Shown in pieces: positions 1 to 7,562 of a DNA stretch of 35,382 nt. A program made the translations under genes and the position numbers. The notes beneath the pieces are model-generated. The model had not been told where the DNA came from and did not search any database. It saw only the letters and a program-made list of their open reading frames with translations. Position 1 is the stretch's first letter, and the number at the start of each line of letters is the position of its first letter. This stretch comes from Mycobacterium asiaticum (GTDB lineage: Bacteria > Actinomycetota > Actinomycetes > Mycobacteriales > Mycobacteriaceae), in contig NZ_LZKQ01000287.1 of NCBI RefSeq assembly GCF_001668675.1, positions 1 through 35,382 on the forward strand, read 5' to 3'.

Positions 1-117
1 GCGACCAAGCTGCACGAGTGGCAGCCCAAGAACGGGGTCCGGTACGGTGCCGCGTCCTCGTTCGGCGCCGGCGGCGCCAATGCGCACGCGATCGTCGCGA
101 TGCCCGCAAGCGCTTGA
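1..117 (+). CDS. mbtC: MbtC, mycobactin polyketide ketosynthase, C-terminal end (5-prime truncated by the window)
   Basis: The open frame starting at base 1 encodes 38 residues and stops with TGA at 115-117. It contains SSFGAGGANAHAIV, the glycine-rich C-terminal part of a beta-ketoacyl synthase, in which the NAH histidine is part of the KS active site. In M. tuberculosis MbtC is a stand-alone KS directly before MbtD, and the same order is seen here: the stop lies 18 bases before the mbtD GTG. The protein ends shortly after the KS core with no AT or ACP behind it, which fits a KS-only protein. The gene name rests mainly on this context. Another KS-ending PKS cannot be excluded from 38 residues. 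Confidence 0.8.
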   Translation, partial: ATKLHEWQPKNGVRYGAASSFGAGGANAHAIVAMPASA

Positions 118-135
118 GTTTCCGAGAGTGAGAAC

Positions 136-3100
136 GTGACGCCTCTTAGCTACCGGCTCCCGAATGGCTCGACTCCCGTCCTGCTGAGCGCCGACGCCGC
201 CGAACTGCTGCCACGCGAAGCCGCCGCGCTACTTTCCTACGCCACAACACATTCGGACATTTCACCGCAGGCGATCGCGGATATGCTGTTCCGTACCCGG
301 ATCGCTCGTAAACACCGCGCGCTGGCCACGGTGTCCGACCGGGGCGACTTGTTGAGCGCGCTGCGTGCGATAGCCCAGGGCCTCGACCATCCCCTGGTGC
401 TGCGCTCGGGGGCAGCGGCCACTCCGCGCAATGTCGGATTCGTCTTTCCGGGGCAGGGCAGTCAGCGACCGGGCATGGGCCGGATCTTCTATGAATCCGT
501 GCCGGCGTTTCGGACCGAAGTCGAGAATTGCGCAGCGGCCTTCGAGGCGTACACGGGGCAGTCACCGCTGAAATACCTTCTCGACGAAGGATTTACCGCT
601 GACGACGACGCCGGTACCGTCCAGCCGGCCCTGTTCACCCAGATGGCCGGCCTGGCCGCCATGTGGCGGTCCTTCGGCGTCGCGCCGCGGTCCACCATCG
701 GACACAGCCAGGGCGAAATCGCGGCGGCATATCTGTCCGGATTGATCACCCTGGACGACGCGGTCCGGGTCGTCTCGATCCGCTCGCGCGCCGCCGACGA
801 GTTCGTCGCCGACGCCTACGCGATGGCCGTCATCGCCACCGACCGGGAGACGTGTGAGGACCTGCTCGCCCGCGCTTGCGGCTGGGCGGAGCTCTCGGTG
901 GTCAATTCGCCGAACCTGACCGGCATTTCGGGCGACCAGGACGCGGTGCAGAGCATCGTCGACAGCTGCACCGAGCGCGGCATCTTCGCGCGAGTCATCC
1001 GGGTGCGCTATCCCGCGCACACCAGCGTGATCAACGAGCTCAACGACAAGCTACGCGCCGCCACCCAGCGCGAACTGGAGAATCCGAAATTCCTCGACGC
1101 CGACATCGACTGCGTCGGCGCCACTCTCGGAGCCGCCATCACCCCGGATCTGCCGGTGGACCAGTACTGGTTCTGGAACCTGCGCAACACCGTCCGCTTC
1201 GACAAGGCCATCGCAGCGGCGACCACGTCGGGTGTGGACACCTTCGTCGAGCTGGCCGAGCACCCCACCTTGCACTTGGCCATTCAGGAAAACGTGGCAG
1301 CCGACAGCGGCGTCGAGGACGAAAGCCCGCCGCTGGTCGTCGGCACCTCGCTGCGCACTGCCGGCGATCTCGACGAGTTCACCCGCAACCTGATGCGACT
1401 GGCGTTGCATGACCTGGCCTTCCCGTGGGACGGCCTCGGCACCGAACTCGACGGCCCTCCCCCGCTGCCGCTGGTCGACTTCCCGAACACCGTCTTCAAC
1501 GACGCCAAGCTGTGGATGCCCTACGAACAGGGCATCTCGCGCATTCCCGGAAGGACACCCACCGTCGCCGCAGCGGCCAAGGCGGCCGTCCCCGAAAGCG
1601 ACAGGACCACGCCGCGCCTGCTGACCGAACAATGGATGCGCCCGTCCCGACGCTCACTGGTGCCGCCACGGACGATCGGTGTCATCGACCACACCGGCGA
1701 GTGCGCCGAGCTGGCCGATGCGCTCGGCGTTGCCGCCGGCGCCGTCGGCGCCACCGCGCAGCTGGTAAACGCCGAGACCGCTGCAGCGGCAGACGGTTTG
1801 GACACACTCATGGTCCTGATGCCGCAATCGCAACACCTCGACGCCACGGCAGCGGCAGCCCAGGTGGCGGCCTTTTTCTCCGAGCGCACCTGGTGGCCGG
1901 GCGTCGCAGCGGGGGTCACCGACTTCTGGCTGGTGACCGTGGCCGGTGAGGCCGTGGTTGCCGGTGACGCCCCACCGGACCTGGTGCATGCCGGGACGAG
2001 TGCCGGCTTCCGCAGTGTCGGAGCGAAATACCCGGGCATCCGGTTCCGGCACCTCGACCTGCCGTCGGCATCCGGCGCATCAGCGAGCGCGACCGCACCG
2101 GCCATCGTGGCGGCGCTGCACACCGCCGACGAGTCAGAGCTAGCGATACGCGAGGGCGGGCTGTACGCCAAGCGTGCGATCGAAACAGACTTCCCCACAA
2201 CCGAATCCGATATCGCCGCCGCCGGACACGTCCTGATCATCGGCGGGACCGGCAAATTGGGGCTGGAATTCTGCGAGCACTACGCCCACCGCGGTGCGAA
2301 GCGGATCACCCTCGTCAACCGGTCAGGTGAGAGCGCCGCGGCTGCCGCGCGGGTGCAGCACATCCGGTCGGCCACCCGGACCGATATCCGGTTCGTCGCC
2401 TGCGATCTGAGTGACTCGTCCGCCATACAAGAACTGGCCCACCAGGGTCCGCCCGCAGACCTGATAATCCATGCCGCAGTCGAGTATTCAGGTGTCGAGC
2501 TGGAAGACATCACCGCCGACAAGGTCGATGCGGCGTTGCGGGCCAAGGTGGTCGGCATCGCCGGAGTGCTGGACAGCTATCCGCGAACGTCCAATAGCCG
2601 CGTCTTGCTGTGCTCGTCGGTGTCCGCGACCGTCGGGGGTCGTGGGTTGGCGCTCTACGCCGCCGGAAACCGCATGCTCGACGCGTTGGCACACCAGGTC
2701 AGATCCACCGGTGCGCAGTGCATTTCCGTGCAGTGGGGGCATTGGGACGTGCATCTGGACCGGTCCGGTGCGGCGATGCTGGCCGGCCTTGGGGTCGTGC
2801 CGATGCGTCCCGCGGACGCGCTTGCCGTGGGCACGGCGCGGTTCGGCGAGAACGTGATCGTCGCGGCGTTCGACCTGGAGCGGGCGCGATCGGTGCTGCA
2901 GACCTGCGGTCGTCAGTCCCTGTTGGCCGCGCTGGACTCGGCGCCGCCGCGCGCCGCCGAACCCCGGGTGCAGCCTCCCGCCGCCGAAACCGGCCCGTCG
3001 CAGCGGTTCGTGGACCTGCTGGCCCAAGCCATCGGCCTCGACAGCGCCGAGACGATCGACACCAGTGTCCCCATGGTCGCGATCGGGCTGGACTCGTTGC

Positions 3101-3213
3101 AAGCGTTGGAGTTACGGCGCCGGGTCAAGCAGGAGTTCAATCACGATCTCGAGGTCGCCGACCTGTTGGGCGGAGCATCGATCGCGGACGTGCTAGCCAA
3201 GCTGAACGCCTAG
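136..3213 (+). CDS. mbtD: MbtD, mycobactin polyketide synthase (AT-KR-ACP)
   Basis: A 1025-residue protein starting at GTG 136, close to the roughly 1000 residues of M. tuberculosis MbtD. Domains in order: an acyltransferase at about residues 98-400 with VFPGQGSQRPGMG and the nucleophile motif GHSQGE (Ser191); a ketoreductase at about 690-900 with the NADPH motif GGTGKLG (703-709) and a catalytic set Ser828, Tyr841, Asn845; and an acyl carrier protein at about 945-1025 with GLDSL, where Ser987 is the phosphopantetheine site. There is no KS, which fits a split module with the KS-only MbtC just upstream. The pair builds the short beta-hydroxyacyl unit of mycobactin. It probably shares a transcript with mbtC (18-base gap). 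Its stop lies only 13 bases from the convergent mbtH stop, an arrangement unlike M. tuberculosis, where mbtE follows. Confidence 0.95.
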   Translation: MTPLSYRLPNGSTPVLLSADAAELLPREAAALLSYATTHSDISPQAIADMLFRTRIARKHRALATVSDRGDLLSALRAIAQGLDHPLVLRSGAAATPRNVGFVFPGQGSQRPGMGRIFYESVPAFRTEVENCAAAFEAYTGQSPLKYLLDEGFTADDDAGTVQPALFTQMAGLAAMWRSFGVAPRSTIGHSQGEIAAAYLSGLITLDDAVRVVSIRSRAADEFVADAYAMAVIATDRETCEDLLARACGWAELSVVNSPNLTGISGDQDAVQSIVDSCTERGIFARVIRVRYPAHTSVINELNDKLRAATQRELENPKFLDADIDCVGATLGAAITPDLPVDQYWFWNLRNTVRFDKAIAAATTSGVDTFVELAEHPTLHLAIQENVAADSGVEDESPPLVVGTSLRTAGDLDEFTRNLMRLALHDLAFPWDGLGTELDGPPPLPLVDFPNTVFNDAKLWMPYEQGISRIPGRTPTVAAAAKAAVPESDRTTPRLLTEQWMRPSRRSLVPPRTIGVIDHTGECAELADALGVAAGAVGATAQLVNAETAAAADGLDTLMVLMPQSQHLDATAAAAQVAAFFSERTWWPGVAAGVTDFWLVTVAGEAVVAGDAPPDLVHAGTSAGFRSVGAKYPGIRFRHLDLPSASGASASATAPAIVAALHTADESELAIREGGLYAKRAIETDFPTTESDIAAAGHVLIIGGTGKLGLEFCEHYAHRGAKRITLVNRSGESAAAAARVQHIRSATRTDIRFVACDLSDSSAIQELAHQGPPADLIIHAAVEYSGVELEDITADKVDAALRAKVVGIAGVLDSYPRTSNSRVLLCSSVSATVGGRGLALYAAGNRMLDALAHQVRSTGAQCISVQWGHWDVHLDRSGAAMLAGLGVVPMRPADALAVGTARFGENVIVAAFDLERARSVLQTCGRQSLLAALDSAPPRAAEPRVQPPAAETGPSQRFVDLLAQAIGLDSAETIDTSVPMVAIGLDSLQALELRRRVKQEFNHDLEVADLLGGASIADVLAKLNA

Positions 3214-3226
3214 TTTTCCGCGTTCC

Positions 3227-3442
3227 TCAGCCGGCGTTCGTCGCCTCTTTCAGACTTCTGGGTCGCAGGTCGGCCCAATGCCGCTCGATGTAACTCAGGC
3301 AATTCGCTCGGGTGTCCGCGCCGAACACCGTCCGCCAGCCCGCCGGCACCGCGACGGACGCCGGCCACAGACTGTGTTGATCTTCCTCGTTGACCAAGGC
3401 GAAAAACGTCCCGCTGTCGTCGTCAAACGGATTGATATTCAC
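3227..3442 (-). CDS. mbtH: MbtH-like protein, NRPS adenylation-domain chaperone
   Basis: A 71-residue protein, the same length as M. tuberculosis MbtH. The family signature is intact: it begins NPFDDD, then [14 protein letters not shown] and HWADLRP, giving the three conserved tryptophans W26, W36 and W56. MbtH proteins bind NRPS adenylation domains and are often needed for their folding and activity; the clients here would be the mycobactin NRPSs, which are not in this window. The start is GTG at 3442, preceded on the minus strand by a good Shine-Dalgarno (GGGAGA, about 8 bases upstream). It overlaps the end of mbtG by 20 bases, so the two are probably translationally coupled. It ends 13 bases from the convergent mbtD stop. 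Confidence 0.96.
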   Translation of the reverse strand: MNINPFDDDSGTFFALVNEEDQHSLWPASVAVPAGWRTVFGADTRANCLSYIERHWADLRPRSLKEATNAG

Positions 3443-4709
3443 CGCTTCTCCCGCGCGGCCCGGCGTGAACGGCAGCCTCGCCGCCTAGGACCCGATCGGA
3501 CAACAGACCCAGGCAACTCAGGTTCGGGAAGCCCGGTCCCTCGTTGAGCCCAGACAGGTTGGGCAACATCAGCTTCGGGGTGACGCCTTCGACCGCCAAA
3601 TCGGGGCCGATCGACTCCTCGAGCCGTTCACCCGTCAGCGGTCCACCCAACCCCAGCTCCAGCAGGTCCACCGCATCCTGGCTCAGCAGCGGCAGGAACC
3701 ACAACGGGTCTGCCCCCGACCCGTCGATGACCAGGTCGAAATCGTGCACGCTCTCCAGCCGTTCGCCGCACTGGTCGGTTTGCAGGGTGATCCAGATTCG
3801 CTCATGACGATCGGCGACGTGTGCGACGCGGCCGCGCAGGTGCTTGATCCGCTCGTCGGCGAGAAGCAACTCCTGCACCCGCGCGGAGAAGACCCCCCGG
3901 TCGGTGCGGGCGATGCAGTCACGCCGTTCCGCCAGCGTCAACGTCCGCCAGTGCGTGGGATCGGAGAACAGCGAATTCTCGAAGAACCCCTCACCGCGGG
4001 TGAACAAGGTAGCTTGCGGCGAGATCGCGGTGATCGTCGAAACCCGGTGGTGGAAGAGCTCATTGAGCATCGAGGCGGCCGTCTCGCCGCCGCCGATCAC
4101 CGCCACCGTCTCGGCGACGATCCGATCATGGGACGCCGTGCGCTCCCAGAACTGGGCGATCGACAGCATGCGCGGGTCGCCGGAAAGGATAGAGCGCTGC
4201 GGCTGGCCCGGCCCGGTGATCATCACCGTGTCCGCGGACAGCTGTGTGTCACGGGTGTGCAGGTTCCAGCGCGAGCCGCGCACCGACATCTGAATCAGTT
4301 CGCCGCGAACGACTTTCAGCCCCACCATGTCTGCGACCCAGCGCAGATACCGAGCCCAGGTGTCATGTGTCGGCGCCGGCCTGCCCCGGTCGACCCAGCC
4401 GACGAACTGGTCCGTGGCGACCAGGTAGGCCTGCCAGCTCCAGCGCATCATCCGTTCGTCGATCTCGGCGTTGCGACCCGGCACCAGCGCCGATCGGTAC
4501 GGGAAGCCGATGTCTTTTTCGGGGCTGGTGCCCAGCCGCTGCCGGCCGTCCGTCCAGCCGCCGCCGGCAATCCAGTTCGCCGCCACCGACGACCGTTCGA
4601 TCGCCAGCACCTCGGGCGTCTCGATACCCATCTCCCGCAGCACCGCGGCTTTCGCGGCCACTGCCACCGCCTTTGCGCCGGCACCGATGATGGCGAGGGT
4701 CTCACTCAC
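3423..4709 (-). CDS. mbtG: MbtG, L-lysine N6-monooxygenase (mycobactin)
   Basis: A 428-residue flavin monooxygenase that hydroxylates the epsilon-amino group of lysine (or of acyl-lysine in the mycobactin scaffold) to form the iron-binding hydroxamate. Visible motifs are an unusual FAD site GAGAKA (residues 9-14), the phrase [15 protein letters not shown], an NADPH site GGGETAAS (206-213) inside [18 protein letters not shown], and a C-terminal [16 protein letters not shown]. All match M. tuberculosis MbtG as I remember it, and the length is about the same (431). The start is GTG 4709, which puts the FAD motif at the usual distance from the N-terminus. mbtH follows with a 20-base overlap. The gene is divergent from mbtA and shares a regulatory region holding an IdeR-like box. 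Here it is not preceded by mbtF, unlike in M. tuberculosis. Confidence 0.95.
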   Translation of the reverse strand: MSETLAIIGAGAKAVAVAAKAAVLREMGIETPEVLAIERSSVAANWIAGGGWTDGRQRLGTSPEKDIGFPYRSALVPGRNAEIDERMMRWSWQAYLVATDQFVGWVDRGRPAPTHDTWARYLRWVADMVGLKVVRGELIQMSVRGSRWNLHTRDTQLSADTVMITGPGQPQRSILSGDPRMLSIAQFWERTASHDRIVAETVAVIGGGETAASMLNELFHHRVSTITAISPQATLFTRGEGFFENSLFSDPTHWRTLTLAERRDCIARTDRGVFSARVQELLLADERIKHLRGRVAHVADRHERIWITLQTDQCGERLESVHDFDLVIDGSGADPLWFLPLLSQDAVDLLELGLGGPLTGERLEESIGPDLAVEGVTPKLMLPNLSGLNEGPGFPNLSCLGLLSDRVLGGEAAVHAGPRGRSGEYQSV

Positions 4710-4817
4710 AGGGCCGCACCCGCCCGCCAGGGGCCATTCGGTACGCGGCAGGGGCGCGCCCGATTCGCCGGCAAGCCGGTGAATGATGCGTCGCCCACGT
4801 CCCCCACCTCCGTCTGC

Positions 4818-4836
4818 TTAGCTCAGGCTGCCCTAA
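4818..4836. promoter_or_regulatory. IdeR-type iron box between mbtG and mbtA
   Basis: TTAGCTCAGGCTGCCCTAA is an imperfect palindrome matching 15 of 19 positions of the mycobacterial iron-box consensus TTAGGTTAGGCTAACCTAA (comparison by eye). It lies in the 188-base divergent region between the mbtG start (4709) and the mbtA start (4898), just upstream of AT-rich -10-like hexamers of mbtA. Iron-bound IdeR would be expected to repress mbtA and perhaps mbtGH from here. Confidence 0.8.
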
Positions 4837-4844
4837 CTTTTCTG

Positions 4845-4860
4845 TACGCTACCCTATATT
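4845..4860 (+). promoter_or_regulatory. Candidate -10 region of mbtA
   Basis: Overlapping -10-like hexamers TACGCT (4845-4850), TACCCT (4850-4855) and TATATT (4855-4860) lie directly after the iron box and 38-53 bases before the mbtA GTG. They are the most AT-rich bases of the divergent region. No good -35 is visible. Which hexamer is used cannot be decided by eye. Confidence 0.45.
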
Positions 4861-4897
4861 CGCGGGGCACACACGCTCGCCCCGAGGGAGCTATCGA

Positions 4898-6526
4898 GTG
4901 CCTGTTACCTCTGGCCCGTCGGGGGCGTCGCCGACTGGGTTCATGCCCTTTCCCGCCGATCGAGCCGCGGCATACCGTGCGGCGGGCTACTGGACCGGGC
5001 GCCCCCTGGACTCGATCCTGCGTCAGGCGGCCGCACACTGGCCCGACCGGCCCGCCGTGCGGGATGCCCACAGCACCCTCAGCTATGCCGACCTCGACCG
5101 TCTCGCCGACCGGGCCGCGGCGGGGTTCGCCGCCCTGCCGGTCGCGCCCGGCGAACGCGTGCTGCTGCAGCTGCCGAACTCCTGCCGGTTCGCCGTGGCG
5201 CTGTTCGGTTTGCTGCGGGCCGGCGCCATCCCCGTCATGTGCCTGCCGGGACACCGGCTGGCGGAGCTCACCCACTTCGCCGAGGTCAGCGACGCGGTGG
5301 CGCTGATCATCGCCGATTCCGCGGCCGGTTTTGACTACCGACCGATGGCCGAGCAACTCGCCGCGGCGCATCCGCAGTTACGGCACGTCGTCGTCGACGG
5401 CGACCCCGGCCCGTTCCTGGCCTGGCCGGACTTGCCGGTTGGTAGCGCTCCCGAGGTGGTGATCGACCCGTCTGCCCCCGCGCTGCTGCTGGTGTCCGGC
5501 GGCACCACGGGACTGCCCAAGCTGATCCCGCGCACGCACGACGACTACGTCTACAACGCCACCGCAAGCGCGCAACTGTGCGACTTGACCAGCTCCGACG
5601 TGTACCTGGTGGCGTTGCCGGCCGCGCATAATTTTCCGCTGGCGTGCCCGGGCCTGCTGGGGGCGCTCAGTGTCGGCGCCACCGTCGTGTTCACCGACGA
5701 CCCGAGCCCGGAGTCGGCATTCGCCACGATCGAGCGCACCGGCGTCACCGTCACCGCGTTGGTGCCGGCATTGGCGAAATTGTGGGCGCAGGCCTGCGAT
5801 TGGGAGCCTGTGACACCGAAGTCGTTGCGGCTGTTGCAGGTTGGCGGATCCAAGCTGGAACCCGAAGATGCCCGTGCGGTGCGGGAAGCCCTGACCCCGG
5901 GACTCCAACAGGTGTTCGGCATGGCGGAAGGGCTGCTGAACTTCACCCGACTCGGCGATCCGCCGGACCTGCTCGACCACACCCAGGGCCGACCGCTGAG
6001 CCCGGGCGACGAAGTGCGGGTGGTCGACGCCGACGGCGCACCCCTCGCGCCCGGGGGTGAAGGCGAATTACTGGTACGGGGGCCATACACCCTCAATGGC
6101 TACTTCCGTGCCCCGCACGACAACGAACGTAGCTTTGATTCCGACGGCTACTACCGCAGTGGCGACCTGGTGCGGCTGCGCGAAGACGGGTACCTGGTGG
6201 TCACCGGACGCGTCAAGGATGTCATATGCCGGTGCGGCGAAACGATCGGCGCCCAGGACATCGAGGACCAGCTGCTGACCCATCCGGCGGTCTGGTCGGT
6301 GGCAGCGGTGCCGCTGCCCGATCCCGATCTGGGTGAAAGAGTCTGTGCCGCTGTCGTTTTCGGTGGACCGCCGGCAACACTTGCGGAGCTGAACGCCCAT
6401 CTCGACGGTCGCGGCGTCGCCACCCATGCCCGAATCGACCAGCTGGTCACGCTGTCGACATTGCCCACGACGCCGATCGGAAAGATCGACAAGAAGGCGA
6501 TCGTCGCGCAGCTCGCCGCGCGGTAG
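4898..6526 (+). CDS. mbtA: MbtA, salicyl-AMP ligase / salicyl-carrier protein synthetase
   Basis: A 542-residue adenylating enzyme that activates salicylate and loads it onto the aryl carrier domain of MbtB. Motifs in order: P-loop SGGTTGLPK (residues 200-208) followed by LIPRTHDDY; AAHNFPLACPGLLGA, typical of aryl-acid activating enzymes; QVFGMAEGLLNFTRLGDPPD (A5); YRSGDL (A7); GRVKDVICRCGETI (A8); and the C-terminal catalytic lysine K529 in PIGKIDKK (A10). The start is GTG 4898 with Shine-Dalgarno GAGGGAG (4883-4889); the next motif, FPADRAAAYRAAGYW, sits where M. tuberculosis MbtA has it. That homolog is slightly longer (565) because of linker differences. The gene diverges from mbtG across an iron box. 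Downstream there is no mbtJ as in M. tuberculosis, but an exporter operon. Confidence 0.96.
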   Translation: MPVTSGPSGASPTGFMPFPADRAAAYRAAGYWTGRPLDSILRQAAAHWPDRPAVRDAHSTLSYADLDRLADRAAAGFAALPVAPGERVLLQLPNSCRFAVALFGLLRAGAIPVMCLPGHRLAELTHFAEVSDAVALIIADSAAGFDYRPMAEQLAAAHPQLRHVVVDGDPGPFLAWPDLPVGSAPEVVIDPSAPALLLVSGGTTGLPKLIPRTHDDYVYNATASAQLCDLTSSDVYLVALPAAHNFPLACPGLLGALSVGATVVFTDDPSPESAFATIERTGVTVTALVPALAKLWAQACDWEPVTPKSLRLLQVGGSKLEPEDARAVREALTPGLQQVFGMAEGLLNFTRLGDPPDLLDHTQGRPLSPGDEVRVVDADGAPLAPGGEGELLVRGPYTLNGYFRAPHDNERSFDSDGYYRSGDLVRLREDGYLVVTGRVKDVICRCGETIGAQDIEDQLLTHPAVWSVAAVPLPDPDLGERVCAAVVFGGPPATLAELNAHLDGRGVATHARIDQLVTLSTLPTTPIGKIDKKAIVAQLAAR

Positions 6527-6616
6527 ACCGCAACCGCCGCAGCAACCCGCGCTCCTTCGTTCCTGCGCCACTGCCCTGTCCCGACGGCCGCTGGTTGCCC
6601 GTTGCTCGCACACCAC

Positions 6617-6646
6617 TTGAGTTGTCGCAATAACAGACGGTAGTGT
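6617..6646 (+). promoter_or_regulatory. Candidate promoter of the membrane protein-mmpS-mmpL operon
   Basis: TTGAGT (6617-6622) and TAGTGT (6641-6646) are separated by 18 bases and lie 36 bases before the ATG of the first gene. The 156-base gap after mbtA contains no recognisable iron box, so control by IdeR is not evident from this stretch. Weak, by eye only. Confidence 0.35.
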
Positions 6647-6682
6647 TCTCTAAATTCAACGGCGGAGTGGAAGAGCTGGGCA

Positions 6683-7114
6683 ATGACAGGTACGGGGTTG
6701 TACGGTTCCCTGGCCGTCGTTTCGCTGGTGCTGATGCTGATAGCAGCGTGCTTTGCCGCCGCCTATGTCAGGCGGCTCAGTAAGCAACCGACCACTCCGC
6801 TCAGCGAAGAACCGGGCAGAGCACGAGTGGTGGTGCAGAAATTGCGGCACCGCGAGCCCATGTCGCAGGACGAACGGGAGTACGCCAAGCAGGTCGTCAC
6901 CAACCGCGGCTCCCTGCTGGCCCTTTCCATCCCCGGCATGATGTTCCTGCTGGGCTGCTTCTATGTGTTCGGCAGCCTGGAGCACCTGCACGGTGCGAGG
7001 CCCTCGGAGCGGACTTTTCTGGGCCTGATCCCGATACTGGCCTCCACCAACCTGGCCCTTCGGATGCTGAGCAGCGCCAAGCTGAAACGACGCCTCAAGA
7101 AGGCCGGGAGTTGA
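6683..7114 (+). CDS. Small membrane protein of unknown function, first gene of an mmpS-mmpL operon
   Basis: A 143-residue protein from ATG 6683 with Shine-Dalgarno GGAAGAG just upstream. It has three hydrophobic stretches, at about residues 6-28, 79-103 and 112-130. The polar part between the first two (about 30-75) is charged and contains SQDEREYAKQVV. The C-terminus is basic (KLKRRLKKAG). I do not recognise a family. The gap to the mmpS ATG is 4 bases and mmpS overlaps mmpL, so the three proteins are very probably co-translated and may form one complex. It could be an accessory subunit of the exporter or a membrane anchor. No catalytic motif is visible. Confidence 0.8.
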   Translation: MTGTGLYGSLAVVSLVLMLIAACFAAAYVRRLSKQPTTPLSEEPGRARVVVQKLRHREPMSQDEREYAKQVVTNRGSLLALSIPGMMFLLGCFYVFGSLEHLHGARPSERTFLGLIPILASTNLALRMLSSAKLKRRLKKAGS

Positions 7115-7118
7115 TTCG

Positions 7119-7562
7119 ATGAGTCGTCGTTCCGTAGGCCGGACCGCCCTGGCCCGAGGGTGGATGCCGCTGGTCGCCGTCATCGCGATCGGAGTCGGCG
7201 GATTGTGCATCTGGAAGGTTCATCAATTCTCGGAGCCCGCGCCGGTCGTCACCGTCAACAGCCAGCAGGCACCCGAACAGACCACGCCCAAACGGCTCAC
7301 CTACGAGTTGTTCGGGTCGTCCGGCGACGGCGGAAAGCTGGTGTACGTCGATGTCGACGGGCATCCACATCAAATCGACTTCGCGACCTTGCCGTGGTCA
7401 CACACCGAGACCACCACACTCACCGTGGTATCGGGCAGCGTCTCGGCGCACAGCCGGGGCGGCCAGCTCGGTTGCCGGATATTGGTCAACGGCGTTGTCC
7501 GCGACGAGCAGTCCACCACGCATGAGAACGCCGATGTCATCTGCCGGGTGAAATCGGCATGA
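7119..7562 (+). CDS. mmpS: MmpS-family transport accessory protein
   Basis: A 147-residue protein with a short basic cytoplasmic N-terminus, one membrane segment at about residues 16-34 (MPLVAVIAIGVGGLCIWKV) and an extracytoplasmic beta-rich domain. It ends in the pattern GCRILVNGVV ... NADVICRVKSA, whose two cysteines are typical of MmpS proteins. MmpS proteins work with their cognate MmpL; MmpS4 and MmpS5 support siderophore export in M. tuberculosis. The ATG at 7119 is 4 bases after the upstream stop. The last bases overlap the mmpL ATG (ATGA at 7559-7562). Family assignment is firm; equivalence to MmpS4 rather than another paralog is inferred from the partner gene and the mbt context. Confidence 0.92.
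   Translation: MSRRSVGRTALARGWMPLVAVIAIGVGGLCIWKVHQFSEPAPVVTVNSQQAPEQTTPKRLTYELFGSSGDGGKLVYVDVDGHPHQIDFATLPWSHTETTTLTVVSGSVSAHSRGGQLGCRILVNGVVRDEQSTTHENADVICRVKSA

Noticed and set aside
3744..5306. 520-codon plus-strand frame across mbtG and the mbtA start
   Set aside because: It runs antisense through mbtG, across the divergent promoter with its iron box and into mbtA out of frame; no domain is visible.
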